Notes under the pieces: generated by a model
Told to the model about the DNA's origin: nothing
Databases searched by the model: none
What the model saw: the letters and a program-made list of their open reading frames with translations, nothing else
In this document: piece after piece, positions 33,789 to 42,418 of the stretch
Numbering within the stretch: position 1 is the stretch's first letter
Layout of the letters: the number at the start of each line of letters is the position of its first letter
Made by a program: the position numbers and the translations under genes
DNA from: HXMU1420-2 sp034670145
GTDB taxonomy: Bacteria > Pseudomonadota > Alphaproteobacteria > Rhodobacterales > Rhodobacteraceae
DNA length: 64,000 nt
Assembly (NCBI GenBank): GCA_034670145.1
Contig: JAXMOA010000022.1
Location: 1-64,000, forward strand
Direction: 5' to 3'

Positions 33789-34201
33789 TAGGCCCAGCCA
33801 AGCTGACGCAGCGCGTGCAGGTCGTTCCAGATCTTGGTCATATGCGAGATCTTGTTCCCCTGGAACGTCATGACATAGGCGTAGTCGGAAACGACACTCT
33901 TCTCTGTGGGCGGGACGGGGCCACCGTCGCCGGTCTGTGTGCCGTGAAACTCGGCCGCTGCCACGGCTGTACCGCGATCCTGGTCCATCGCAAAGGATTT
34001 CAGCACATATCGCCCATCCGGAACAGGGGTCAGCAGCCCTTTCATCCACTCGGCATATTCTGCCAGCGACTTGGTCTCGGCCAGCGCGTCGGCCTGACAG
34101 GAGAAGCTGGCGTCGGATGTGCAATAGGGTTGGCAGGCCTCCCAGCCCTGACCGGTTTCGCAGGCATCAAAGAACGTTTTTGCGGTTTCAAAATTTGACA
34201 T
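33788..34201 (-). CDS. SnoaL-like / NTF2-fold protein
   Basis: A 137-residue protein whose pattern (ACQPYCTSDASFSCQADAL, then WMKGLLTPVPDGRYVLKSF and ISHMTKIWND at the end) matches SnoaL-like polyketide-cyclase or isomerase-type NTF2 folds. Members are small hydratases, isomerases or ligand-binding proteins. It is co-transcribed with the MFS transporter. Confidence 0.72.
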   Translation of the reverse strand: MSNFETAKTFFDACETGQGWEACQPYCTSDASFSCQADALAETKSLAEYAEWMKGLLTPVPDGRYVLKSFAMDQDRGTAVAAAEFHGTQTGDGGPVPPTEKSVVSDYAYVMTFQGNKISHMTKIWNDLHALRQLGWA

Positions 34202-34381
34202 CTTACCCTCTGTGTTTTGTGTTGATTGGGTTGAGGATAGGCGAGGGGGGATGGCCTGCGTATCGGGCAGATGCAGTAAACCAAGGCTGGATCGTGCAGT
34301 ATTTGCCTACAGCATCTGCAGGATTGCGCCCCGCGCATCGGATGGTCACTGTGGCGGTGACGCAATGGCGGGGTAAGATCA

Positions 34382-35179
34382 ATGTCAGACCAGGGCGAGT
34401 TAAGTGCCAGAGAGCGAGAGATTGCCCAGCGCTACGCCGCCGGGGCCAGCTATCAGGATATTGCCTCGGCTCTTGTGATTGCGCCGTCGACCGTGCGCAC
34501 GCATCTGGCCACAATCTATCGCAAACTCGAAGTGTCGTCGAAAGTGGAACTGGCAAACCGCCTGAGCGGGGCTGCGATTGCGCCACGCAACCAGTCTGAA
34601 TTGAACTCGGTGATTTCAGAACTCGCGCTTGGTCTGGAAGAGGCGCTGAGCCGCGAAAAGGCTTTGAGCGAGGTTTTGCGGATTATCAGCGCCTCGCATG
34701 GGGATCTGGATTTGGTGATGCCCTCTATTTTGGGCTATGCGCTGGAACTTTGCGACGCTGAATTCGGGATCCTGTTTGAGTGCCGTCAGAACCAAACATT
34801 CCTGGCCAGTTATACGCGCGGTATTCCTGTGTTGTTTCAGGACTGGCTGGACAACACTGGGCCTTTTGGCGTGGGCGCGCAGACCGGTCTTGGACGGATG
34901 AGCCGTCAGCGTGAGGTGATCAATATCATCGATGTGAAATCCGAAGAGGTTTATCATTCGGGGGATCCGCTGCGCTATGCGACGGCCGATCTGGGCGGGG
35001 CACGGTCCTTTGCGGCGATCCCGATGCTGGCTGCGGACAGGTTGGTCGGGGCGTTCACTATCTATCGACAAACCGTACGACCTTTTTCAGACGATGCGCT
35101 ACGGTTGGCGCAGTTGTTTGCGGCGCAGAGTGTGATTGCGATAGAAAACGCGCGCCTTGTCAGCGCGGCACAGAGGTGA
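34382..35179 (+). CDS. LuxR-type HTH and GAF domain protein
   Basis: A 265-residue protein with an N-terminal LuxR-type helix-turn-helix (LSAREREIAQRYAAGASYQDIA..STVRTHLATIYRKLEV, about residues 7-62) and a C-terminal GAF domain (about 105-260). The usual order is the reverse, with the sensor domain first. No kinase or receiver domain follows. It probably senses a small ligand and regulates transcription. Neighbours give no target. Truncation of a longer sensor protein is possible, but the stop is clean. Confidence 0.85.
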   Translation: MSDQGELSAREREIAQRYAAGASYQDIASALVIAPSTVRTHLATIYRKLEVSSKVELANRLSGAAIAPRNQSELNSVISELALGLEEALSREKALSEVLRIISASHGDLDLVMPSILGYALELCDAEFGILFECRQNQTFLASYTRGIPVLFQDWLDNTGPFGVGAQTGLGRMSRQREVINIIDVKSEEVYHSGDPLRYATADLGGARSFAAIPMLAADRLVGAFTIYRQTVRPFSDDALRLAQLFAAQSVIAIENARLVSAAQR

Positions 35180-35431
35180 GCGGCCGGGCCGGATTGTCGT
35201 GATGAAATGACGGATGCGCCCGTCGCCTGACAAAGAGCGGGCCCGGGGCACGACTGAGGGCGGCAGAAGCCTGCGCTCCATAAGCTTGCCTGTTGCGGGG
35301 GCTGCATGGTGCAGGGCCGTCGTGCTGCAAGGGCGCAATAACACAACCATTTGGCCAAAAATCGAACGCGGCGCTTGGCGATGCGACATAGGTCATCCGT
35401 ATCGCAGTTTGCAGACAGAGGAGGTCAGTCG

Positions 35432-35560
35432 ATGGGGCGTCAGAGATCACTTTCAACGCGGCCATTGCCAGAAGGCTGCCCAGAAGGCTGGGTTGTGGGC
35501 AAAGGTCAAAGCATCAACGCGATCTGCCCCGAGCCTGTCGCCGTCGGGTGTTCCGGATGA
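35432..35560 (+). CDS. Possible small coupled ORF before the nuclease gene
   Basis: A 42-codon frame starting MGRQRSLSTRPLPEG, preceded by a strong GAGGAGG site 7 bases before the ATG. Its TGA overlaps the ATG of the nuclease gene (ATGA), so it may be a translated leader. No family is recognised, and the 252 bases between the LuxR-GAF gene and this start hold nothing else that I can support. Confidence 0.4.
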   Translation: MGRQRSLSTRPLPEGCPEGWVVGKGQSINAICPEPVAVGCSG

Positions 35561-35958
35561 GGCTGATATTTCTGTTGGCGGCATCGCTGGTCTTCATGGG
35601 CGACACCGCCAGCGCGCGGACCCGGGTCATTGATGCGGATACGGTTCAGGTCAATGGCGTGCGCGTGCGCCTGAACGGCGTTGACGCCCCCGAGATCGGA
35701 ACGCAGGCGGGGCAGGCCGCGCGTCGCTGGATGGTCAATCATCTGGCTTCTGGCGGTCAATTGGACTGCGAACTCAATGGGGAACGCAGTTATAATCGTT
35801 ACATTGGCATCTGTTATCTGGATGGCAAAGATATCGGCGCCGCGCTGATCAAGGCCGGACATGCGCTGGACTGCTATCGTTACTCGCGAGGCCGCTATGC
35901 CCATCTGGAGACGCCAGCGGCGCGCTCCCGGCTCGCACGGGCGGGCTATTGCAACTGA
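35557..35958 (+). CDS. Exported thermonuclease-family (SNase-like) protein
   Basis: A 133-residue protein with a signal peptide (MRLIFLLAASLVFMGDTASA). The staphylococcal-nuclease fold shows in VIDADTVQVNGVRVRLNGVD followed by APE, which supplies the equivalents of Arg35 and Glu43, and in YNRYIGICYLDGKDI, with the equivalent of Arg87. It is expected to cut nucleic acid in the periplasm or outside the cell. ATG 35557 is chosen over GTG 35548 because it starts the signal peptide cleanly and overlaps the small upstream frame. Confidence 0.85.
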   Translation: MRLIFLLAASLVFMGDTASARTRVIDADTVQVNGVRVRLNGVDAPEIGTQAGQAARRWMVNHLASGGQLDCELNGERSYNRYIGICYLDGKDIGAALIKAGHALDCYRYSRGRYAHLETPAARSRLARAGYCN

Positions 35959-36165
35959 ATTAGACCACGTCGTGATGGCGCATCGGCCTCGTTTGTCCGG
36001 TTCTGCTGTCCCTGTTTTGCGTCACCAGTTTCGCTTTTTCCCATCCTTGCCGCCTGGCTTTGACGGTGACGCAGCGCTGTTTCCGGCAGAGCGTCGTCCC
36101 GGTCAAACCCGGGTTGGCATTTTGCGGCACAGAGCGTGCCGACAATTTTCTGATCGGAGATTACA

Positions 36166-37479
36166 ATGACGAATGAACGCGGCAGGATCACTGCGCAAGA
36201 GGCCAAAGGGTTGCGGACGGCCAAGGAACTTGAGGGCCATTTGGCATGGCTCGACACGTTTACGCCCGCCGCGCTGGGCGTGCTGGCCCTGGCATCGGGC
36301 ATCTATACCTATCTGGGCGTATCTTCCTTGCTGGAGGAAAATGGCGCTGTCTCTTTCTTTGCGGCAATCGCCTATTCGATTGCGGTCTCGGTCGGGATCT
36401 TTGTGTTTTGGAGCTACATGCTGCGTCTGCTGCCCTCTATGCGGTCTGCGGGCGGGTTTATCGGGTTGACGGTGTCCACCTTCTTTGGATCATTGGCCAT
36501 CATCGCAATGTCCAGTTGGCTGAACGCAGCCGCATTGGCAGGGTCTGCCGCCGTGGAACAGCATCTGGAAAACACGGTCCGCGATTATCAGTCCGCACTG
36601 GAGCAAGCCCATGAAATTGCGCTCAGCGGTCAAGCGCTGGGGCGGGATGTCCAGCGGGCCCGGCAGAGTTTCGAGGAACTGGCGGCGCTGGAAGAAACCG
36701 GAGAGCTTTCCGGGTCTTCGGGGCGTGGTGCCGTATTTCGCGTGCTGAAGCAAAAGAGTGAGGAACTGCGCAATCTGGAAGAGCAGATTTCGAACCAGCA
36801 GCCCCTGATCGAGACCGCGTTTGTAAAGGGCAATGAAATTCTGGCCCGGATGCGCGGTCTGACGGTGGCTGCGGGGCCGGTTGACAAACGCTCGGTCCAG
36901 TTTTCAGAGGAAAGCGTAAAGCTGGCGGGCGTCATTTCGCAACTCAACCAATATTCGGTTGCCACGCTTGTCGTGAGGGCGGCCAAGGATTTGCCGGCTT
37001 CGGTCGTTCTGCCGGAACTGGACGGGCGAAGCCCGGCTGTGCGCGACGCACAATCCGCAACCATCAATTCCGTTTTGAGCGCTTTGGATCAGCGCAGCAA
37101 TACGTTGAAGACCGCCGCCGAAGATGTGCTGGAAATGGAGCCGCCATTGGAGACGGCCTATAACCCGATTTCCAGTGCGGATGCTGTGATCCGATATGCG
37201 CATAACTTTGCGCCGTCTTGGGCAGGTGCCATTGCAATCGACCTGCTGCCAGCGGTGTTGGTGTTTGTCCTGGCCATCACCCAAGCTGCGATCCGGAGCG
37301 GGCGGGATGGAATGAGCATAGAAGACACCCTGTCTCTGGCGGACCTGAAGGCGGCAATGAATGCCATGAAGGAAGTCGAGTTTACGATGGGAGTCGCAGA
37401 CGCGGCCATGCACGAGCGGACGGCGACACAGCGCAACAAGACAGTGTCGCACCCCGAGGCAGGGACATCCCTGGGGTGA
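36166..37479 (+). CDS. Membrane protein with large coiled-coil domain, unknown function
   Basis: A 437-residue protein not recognised as any named family. Membrane helices are predicted at about 34-55, 61-88, 97-124 and 351-372. Residues 125-345 are hydrophilic, helical and probably coiled-coil. With an inside N-terminus the large domain would face the periplasm and the last 65 residues the cytoplasm. The stop overlaps the GTG start of the ClpP-like gene (GTGA), implying coupled translation and perhaps a complex. Confidence 0.75.
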   Translation: MTNERGRITAQEAKGLRTAKELEGHLAWLDTFTPAALGVLALASGIYTYLGVSSLLEENGAVSFFAAIAYSIAVSVGIFVFWSYMLRLLPSMRSAGGFIGLTVSTFFGSLAIIAMSSWLNAAALAGSAAVEQHLENTVRDYQSALEQAHEIALSGQALGRDVQRARQSFEELAALEETGELSGSSGRGAVFRVLKQKSEELRNLEEQISNQQPLIETAFVKGNEILARMRGLTVAAGPVDKRSVQFSEESVKLAGVISQLNQYSVATLVVRAAKDLPASVVLPELDGRSPAVRDAQSATINSVLSALDQRSNTLKTAAEDVLEMEPPLETAYNPISSADAVIRYAHNFAPSWAGAIAIDLLPAVLVFVLAITQAAIRSGRDGMSIEDTLSLADLKAAMNAMKEVEFTMGVADAAMHERTATQRNKTVSHPEAGTSLG

Positions 37480-38258
37480 GTATCTTCAGTTTCAAAAGGG
37501 GCATCAGATCGTGGTCGAGATTGATGTTTTGCGTTCAGTTGGCGATTGCAGGCCTGCTGATCGCCACCAGCTTGATTGATGCGGCGATTTTCCCCGTGCG
37601 CGATGTAACGGATCTTGCGGACGGGCCGATATCGCCCGGGGATCAGACGCGCATCTACAGAACCGACAAAACGTCGCCAGATCTGTTCAAGACTGGCGTT
37701 TCACCGGGCATTCCCATGCCAAACAGGTTTTCTGATCAGCTGCAATTTTCCGAGCATGTGGTCGAAGGTCTGGGCACTGTTTTGCTGATGTCAGGTGGGA
37801 TCGGTGAGGGCGACGTAGACAGAGTGCGCCGCCACCTGGAAGATTGGGGGACTGCTCCGGATCTGGTGGCGTTGCATAGTCCGGGAGGGTTGGTGCACGA
37901 AGCGTTGGAGATCGGCCGCTTGTTCAGGGAGCGTGCGTTTTCGACGGCCGTTCTGGCGGGCGGGTTTTGTGCGTCTGCCTGCCCATATGTCCTGGCCGGG
38001 GGGGCAGAGCGGATCGTGTCGAACAGCGGTATTGTCGGTCTTCATCAACACTACTACGAGGCGCCAAAGCTGCTTCCGGTGTTCCTGGCGGTGGAAGGTA
38101 TTCAGATGGGCCAGGGCCAGACGATGGCGTTTCTGATCGAGATGGGGGTTGATCCTTCGGTCATGGTGCATGCGTTGATGACACCTCCTGAGCAGATCTA
38201 CGCATTGGTCGAGAGCCAGCTTATTGAAACCAGACTGGCCACCAGCACGATCGACTAG
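37476..38258 (+). CDS. Membrane-anchored ClpP-like (COG3904-type) protein
   Basis: A 260-residue protein. A basic N-terminus and one hydrophobic helix (about 17-40) would anchor it with the rest in the periplasm. Residues 130-195 are ClpP/crotonase-like: HSPGG at 134-138, the probable nucleophile S167 in GGFCASAC, and IVGLHQH with H190. This is the pattern of periplasmic Clp-protease-like proteins. The GTG start at 37476 overlaps the stop of the coiled-coil membrane protein; an ATG at 37524 would remove half the anchor. Proteolysis itself is inference. Confidence 0.75.
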   Translation: MSIFSFKRGIRSWSRLMFCVQLAIAGLLIATSLIDAAIFPVRDVTDLADGPISPGDQTRIYRTDKTSPDLFKTGVSPGIPMPNRFSDQLQFSEHVVEGLGTVLLMSGGIGEGDVDRVRRHLEDWGTAPDLVALHSPGGLVHEALEIGRLFRERAFSTAVLAGGFCASACPYVLAGGAERIVSNSGIVGLHQHYYEAPKLLPVFLAVEGIQMGQGQTMAFLIEMGVDPSVMVHALMTPPEQIYALVESQLIETRLATSTID

Positions 38259-38332
38259 TGCAATGGCGCGGCGGCGGCGTTATGGGATCGCCGATAACAC
38301 GCAAGCAGAGAACGGATATCTGGGGTAAAATC

Positions 38333-39211
38333 ATGCATGTGAATTTGGAAACGGTTGGCATCATCGGCGTCGGTTTGATGGGACATGGGATTGCTCTCAA
38401 CATCGCGAAATCAGGGCGAAAGGTGATTTTCCTGGATCACCCGGGCAATCAGGACACGGCTGACATCGTTGCGCTGGGCGCAGAGGCTGTGACAAGCGGC
38501 GCGGAGATTGCCGAACGGGCAGGCGTTGTCGTGACCTGTGTAACCGGGACACCGCAAGTCGAGGATGTTTTGTTCCGTGATGGCGGCGTATTGGAAGGCT
38601 TGACGCCCGGGACGGTCATCATTGATTGTTCCACTGCGATACCGGCCTCGACGCTCGAGATTGCCCGCAAGGTCGAGGCCGCGGGCGGGCGGTTTCTGGA
38701 TGCGCCGATGACCCGGACGCCCAAGGAAGCGGCAGAGGGGCGTTTGAACCTTATTGTCGGCGGCGAATTGGCCCTGTTTGAGGCCTGCGCGCCACTGTTT
38801 GCAACCTATGCCGAGAACGTCACCTATGGCGGCAAGACCGGCGCGGGCCATACGCTGAAGCTTGTCCATAACTTTGTGTCGCTCGGGTTCTCGGCCGTTC
38901 TGGGTGAAGCGGCCAAGGCGGCTGCACTGTCGGATGTTTCGCCCGAAAAGCTGATCGAAGTTCTGGCCAGCGGGGCGGGCGCGGGTCCAATCTTGAACCG
39001 TTTCGGGCCATTCCTGACCGAGCATCGCACAGAGGGGTTTGCCTTTGCCATTTCGAATGCGGCAAAGGACATGGGGTATTATTCGACCATGGCCGATGAT
39101 CTGGGCGCGCCTGCCAATGTGGCGGCATCGGTTCAATCGCTCTACGATCAGCTGGTGGAGGCAGACCATGGTGATCGCTATATTCCAGAGGTGGTTGAGC
39201 TCATGAAATGA
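38333..39211 (+). CDS. NAD(P)-dependent beta-hydroxyacid dehydrogenase (3-hydroxyisobutyrate dehydrogenase family)
   Basis: A 292-residue protein of the 6-phosphogluconate / 3-hydroxyisobutyrate dehydrogenase family. The Rossmann motif is GIIGVGLMGHGIA (about residues 9-21), the substrate motif is FLDAPMTRTPKEAAEG, and the catalytic lysine K176 lies in GAGHTLKLVHN. It oxidises a beta-hydroxy acid or reduces a semialdehyde. ATG 38333 is chosen; the frame runs 25 codons further upstream. The gene stands alone, with a 236-base gap after it. Confidence 0.88.
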   Translation: MHVNLETVGIIGVGLMGHGIALNIAKSGRKVIFLDHPGNQDTADIVALGAEAVTSGAEIAERAGVVVTCVTGTPQVEDVLFRDGGVLEGLTPGTVIIDCSTAIPASTLEIARKVEAAGGRFLDAPMTRTPKEAAEGRLNLIVGGELALFEACAPLFATYAENVTYGGKTGAGHTLKLVHNFVSLGFSAVLGEAAKAAALSDVSPEKLIEVLASGAGAGPILNRFGPFLTEHRTEGFAFAISNAAKDMGYYSTMADDLGAPANVAASVQSLYDQLVEADHGDRYIPEVVELMK

Positions 39212-39447
39212 CGGGTCATGGCCGTGCTGATGGAAATCTTTGCACGGCCTGAGGCCTGCCGTTTTCCCCTGCGCGGGACGATGTTGGGGGGGTTGATCAA
39301 TAGGGGGCACCGTCTTAGCGTGACGCGCATGTCGGAGTTTCTTTATCTTGTCATTCTGGAGCGCCATAGCGCCCATCGTCGAAAGCGTTTTGCTGGATAG
39401 CTGGCCTCTGTCGCCACCACCAGTAAACATACTTTCGGAGACATGAG

Positions 39448-40404
39448 ATGACTGAATTCAAAGAGATTCCGGTGCTGGACCTTGCACCTTTGATAGCCGG
39501 AAAAGATACGACCCAACTGGCCCGTGAGTTTGCGCAAGCCTATGGGGAAACCGGGTTTGCCTATGTCGTGAATCACGGCGTTGACCCCGATTTGCGCGCC
39601 GCTGTCTTTGCGGCGTCCAAGCGGTTTCATGCCCTGCCGGAGGCAGAGAAGCAGGCCATCGCGCTGGACAAGCGTCATCGCGGATATATTGCCATCAACA
39701 CCTCGACCGATGTGAATTCCGATCTGGCCGAGGTGACAAAGCCAAACCAATCGGCGTCATTCATGATGATGCGGGAAGATGCAGAGGTGGACCCGGATGT
39801 CTATTTGTCCGGGCCGAACCAATGGCCCGCAGAGCCAGAGTTCCGTCAGGCTTGCCAGGACTATGTGACGGCGATGACCCGGTTGGGGCGTCAACTGATG
39901 GGCCTGGCCCTGGATGCGATTGGCGTGACGGATCGTAGGATCATGGATGCGTTTGACACACCGACCACATGGCTGCGTCTGCTGCACTATCCGACGCAAT
40001 CCCTGCAGGCACCGGATGATCTGTATGGATCGGCCCCGCACAAGGACTTTGGGTGCCTGACATTGCTGGCGCAGGATGATGTCGGGGGTTTGCAAGTTCA
40101 GACGCCGACGGGCCAATGGGTGGATGCTCCACCATTCGAGGGTGCGTTTATCGTCAATGTCGGCGACATGTTGCACCGATTGTCCAACGGCCAGCTTTTG
40201 TCGACCCCACATCGGGTGATCAACACCACCGGGCGCGCGCGTTATTCTGTGCCGTTTTTCTTTGACCCGCATGTGTCGACTGACATCGCACCCTTGCCGG
40301 GAACCGGGGCGGCCAGGTTCAGCCCCTTGAACTTCGGTGACTTCCTGAGGAACGAGCTGGAGGCCAGCTATGATGCCCATCAGACGGACCAACCAGACGG
40401 CTAG
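39448..40404 (+). CDS. 2-oxoglutarate/Fe(II)-dependent oxygenase (isopenicillin N synthase-like)
   Basis: A 318-residue protein. The N-terminal DIOX_N region includes GFAYVVNHGV and ETGF. In the catalytic barrel, iron ligands H198 and D200 lie in SAPHKDFG and H255 in STPHRV, with the 2-oxoglutarate arginine in GRARYSVPFF. It should hydroxylate or desaturate a small substrate using O2 and 2-oxoglutarate. A terminator-like hairpin follows. Confidence 0.9.
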   Translation: MTEFKEIPVLDLAPLIAGKDTTQLAREFAQAYGETGFAYVVNHGVDPDLRAAVFAASKRFHALPEAEKQAIALDKRHRGYIAINTSTDVNSDLAEVTKPNQSASFMMMREDAEVDPDVYLSGPNQWPAEPEFRQACQDYVTAMTRLGRQLMGLALDAIGVTDRRIMDAFDTPTTWLRLLHYPTQSLQAPDDLYGSAPHKDFGCLTLLAQDDVGGLQVQTPTGQWVDAPPFEGAFIVNVGDMLHRLSNGQLLSTPHRVINTTGRARYSVPFFFDPHVSTDIAPLPGTGAARFSPLNFGDFLRNELEASYDAHQTDQPDG

Positions 40405-40441
40405 AGGCCAGACCTTCTGTATCTTCGGTTTGCCATATTGC

Positions 40442-40477
40442 CCCCGTCAGCCGCCTTGGTTGACGGGGCGGTGTTTT
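40442..40477 (+). terminator. Terminator after the 2OG-Fe(II) oxygenase gene
   Basis: CCCCGTCA (40442-40449) pairs with TGACGGGG (40461-40468) around an 11-base loop; CGG TGTTTT follows. It lies 38 bases after the stop codon. Confidence 0.65.
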
Positions 40478-40591
40478 GTGTCTGAGGTTTGTGGCATGCC
40501 CTCCTGTGTTCGCGAGCCAGCACCGTCTCGCTTCGTTGTCTCGATCAGTTGAATGTGGCCGCCTTGGACCCCGGAGCAGAAGGGAGAGAGC

Positions 40592-41040
40592 ATGAATAAG
40601 GCCACACGGGGCCGGGTCATCGGCATAGACGTGGGCCGCGATTGACTGGACGTTTTCTGTCTGTCGGGCGGGCAGAGGTTGCGATTGTCGAATACGGCAT
40701 GTGCGCTTCATGGCTTTCTGGCCTGATGCAGGGCGCACCCCTCCGCATGGAAAGCGCCTTCTCAGAGCCTTGACGTCCAGGCGTGGCCAGTTGGTCGAAA
40801 CACGCAAACGGCTGCTGGCGCAGATCCCGGCGATGCCCGGACGACTGCAGACCAGAAATGTATCCTTCATCGCCTGTTGGTCCAGTTCCATACCTCAAGC
40901 GGGGCGGGGGAGGGCGAAGACCGCTCCAAAGTGCGACGTGGTCGTTGCTGAGGGTCGATGGCATCGGCAAAAGTGCGGCCCTTTCCCATTTCTCTTGATA
41001 GGGATCTGTGCGAGATAGGCGACAGTGCCGTCTCTGCGCG
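40592..41040 (+). pseudogene. IS110-family transposase remnant
   Basis: ATG 40592, after AGGGAGAG, opens RVIGIDVGRD-stop-LDVFCLSGGQRLRLSNTA, the typical N-terminus of an IS110 transposase with a premature TGA. Further on, in another frame, SRRGQLVETRKRLLAQI and LLRVDGIGKSAALS match later parts of such transposases. Stops and deletions leave under one half of a normal gene. It is the only content of the 40405-41163 gap besides the flanking inverted repeat. Confidence 0.75.
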
Positions 41041-41065
41041 TGCGTTCGATTATGTGAGCCACGTC

Positions 41066-41106
41066 GGAACAACTGTATCCTGATTTGGGACAACTTTTGT
41101 TGTTCC
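41066..41106. repeat. Inverted repeat upstream of dusA
   Basis: GGAACAAC (41066-41073) is the exact reverse complement of GTTGTTCC (41099-41106). GGGACAAC-TTTT-GTTGTTCC (41087-41106) forms a tight hairpin with one wobble pair. It lies in an AT-rich stretch between the IS110 remnant and dusA, and may be part of the dusA promoter or a remnant of the element end. Confidence 0.5.
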
Positions 41107-41163
41107 AGTAACATTAAACGGGCAAAATAAGCCAAAAAGAGAACAAAATGGGCATTCGGAACG

Positions 41164-42180
41164 GTGCAGAAATCCAATAAAAATGAAATAAAGTCAGATG
41201 TTTGCAGAAATGCAAGGTTGAGCGTTGCACCGATGATGGACTGGACCGACCGCCATTGTCGGTTTTTGCACAGATTGCTGAGCGGTCAGACTCTTCTCTA
41301 CACCGAGATGGTGACCGCGCCCGCGTTGGTACGTGGGGGGGCTTTGCACTTGTTGGCGTTCAGCCCGCAGGAACACCCGGTTGCGTTGCAATTGGGAGGG
41401 TCCGATCCAGAGGAACTGGCAAAGGCGGCAAAGCTGGGCCAGGAAGCCGGATATGACGAGGTGAACCTCAATTGCGGGTGTCCGTCTGACCGTGTGCAAT
41501 CCGGCGCGTTTGGTGCGATCTTGATGGAACAGCCAGAATTGGTGGCGGATTGTGTGTCGGCAATGCGCTCGGCCGTGGATGTGGATGTTACCGTCAAATG
41601 TCGGATTGGCGTGGACAATCAGGACCCACAGGTGGTTCTGCCCGACTTTTTGGACCGTATTCAGGCGGCCGGGTGCAGCAGGGTGACGATCCACGCCCGC
41701 AAAGCCTGGTTGAAAGGGTTGAGCCCGAAGGAAAATCGCGACATCCCACCGCTGGATTATGAGCTGGTGCATCGGATGAAAGCCGCGTTTCCGCAGATGC
41801 ATATCTCGATCAATGGCGGCGTGACCGGGCTGGATCAGGCGGCTGACCTGCTGGCGGCCGGACTGGACGGTGTGATGATAGGGCGGGCCGCTTATCATAC
41901 GCCTGCGGATATCCTGTGCCGGGCTGATCCGTTGATTTTTGGCACCGGGGTTCAGACCTGTGCCGAGGATGCGGTGCGGGCCATGTTGCCCTATATCGAG
42001 GATCATTTGAGCGCCGGCGGGCGGCTGCATCAGGTGACCCGGCATATGCTGGGCCTGTTTACCGGACGTCCGGGCGCGCGCGCCTGGCGGCGGTCCCTGT
42101 CCGAGGGTGTGACACGCCCCGGGTGTGGTCCGGAGGTGGTGGAGGCGGCCTTGGCGTCCTTGATGGATCTGGCGGCCTGA
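41164..42180 (+). CDS. dusA: tRNA-dihydrouridine(20/20a) synthase DusA
   Basis: A 338-residue flavoprotein that reduces uridine to dihydrouridine in the tRNA D-loop. DusA signatures are SVAPMMDWTDRHCR at the N-terminus, LLYTEMVTAPAL, HPVALQLGGSDP, and the catalytic cysteine C106 in NCGCPSDRV. HARKAWLKGLSPKENRD is also characteristic. The start is uncertain: GTG 41164 gives an N-terminus comparable to E. coli DusA, and no ATG precedes the conserved region. Confidence 0.93.
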   Translation: MQKSNKNEIKSDVCRNARLSVAPMMDWTDRHCRFLHRLLSGQTLLYTEMVTAPALVRGGALHLLAFSPQEHPVALQLGGSDPEELAKAAKLGQEAGYDEVNLNCGCPSDRVQSGAFGAILMEQPELVADCVSAMRSAVDVDVTVKCRIGVDNQDPQVVLPDFLDRIQAAGCSRVTIHARKAWLKGLSPKENRDIPPLDYELVHRMKAAFPQMHISINGGVTGLDQAADLLAAGLDGVMIGRAAYHTPADILCRADPLIFGTGVQTCAEDAVRAMLPYIEDHLSAGGRLHQVTRHMLGLFTGRPGARAWRRSLSEGVTRPGCGPEVVEAALASLMDLAA

Positions 42181-42418
42181 AGTTGTGAAACCAGAGCCTG
42201 GGCCGAGGCGTGCCCGAGCGGCAAGCCCGGATGTGCTGTGATGTCGCAAACCCTCACTTGAGGGATGCGGCGGCGGCCAGGGTGATATATGCATGAAAAC
42301 AGAGCGGTAGGCACCAGGCCGGTTGTGCGAACTCGGTGTTTATGTGTCGTGTCAGAGGCCTAGGGGCGCCTTTGATCACTCGGGCCAGACTGGAGATTTC
42401 CAAGTGCATAATGATCCC

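Noticed and set aside
39212..39447. Open frame of about 60 codons between the dehydrogenase and the 2OG oxygenase genes
   Set aside because: No convincing ribosome binding site or family-like sequence; the gap is treated as promoter and spacer.
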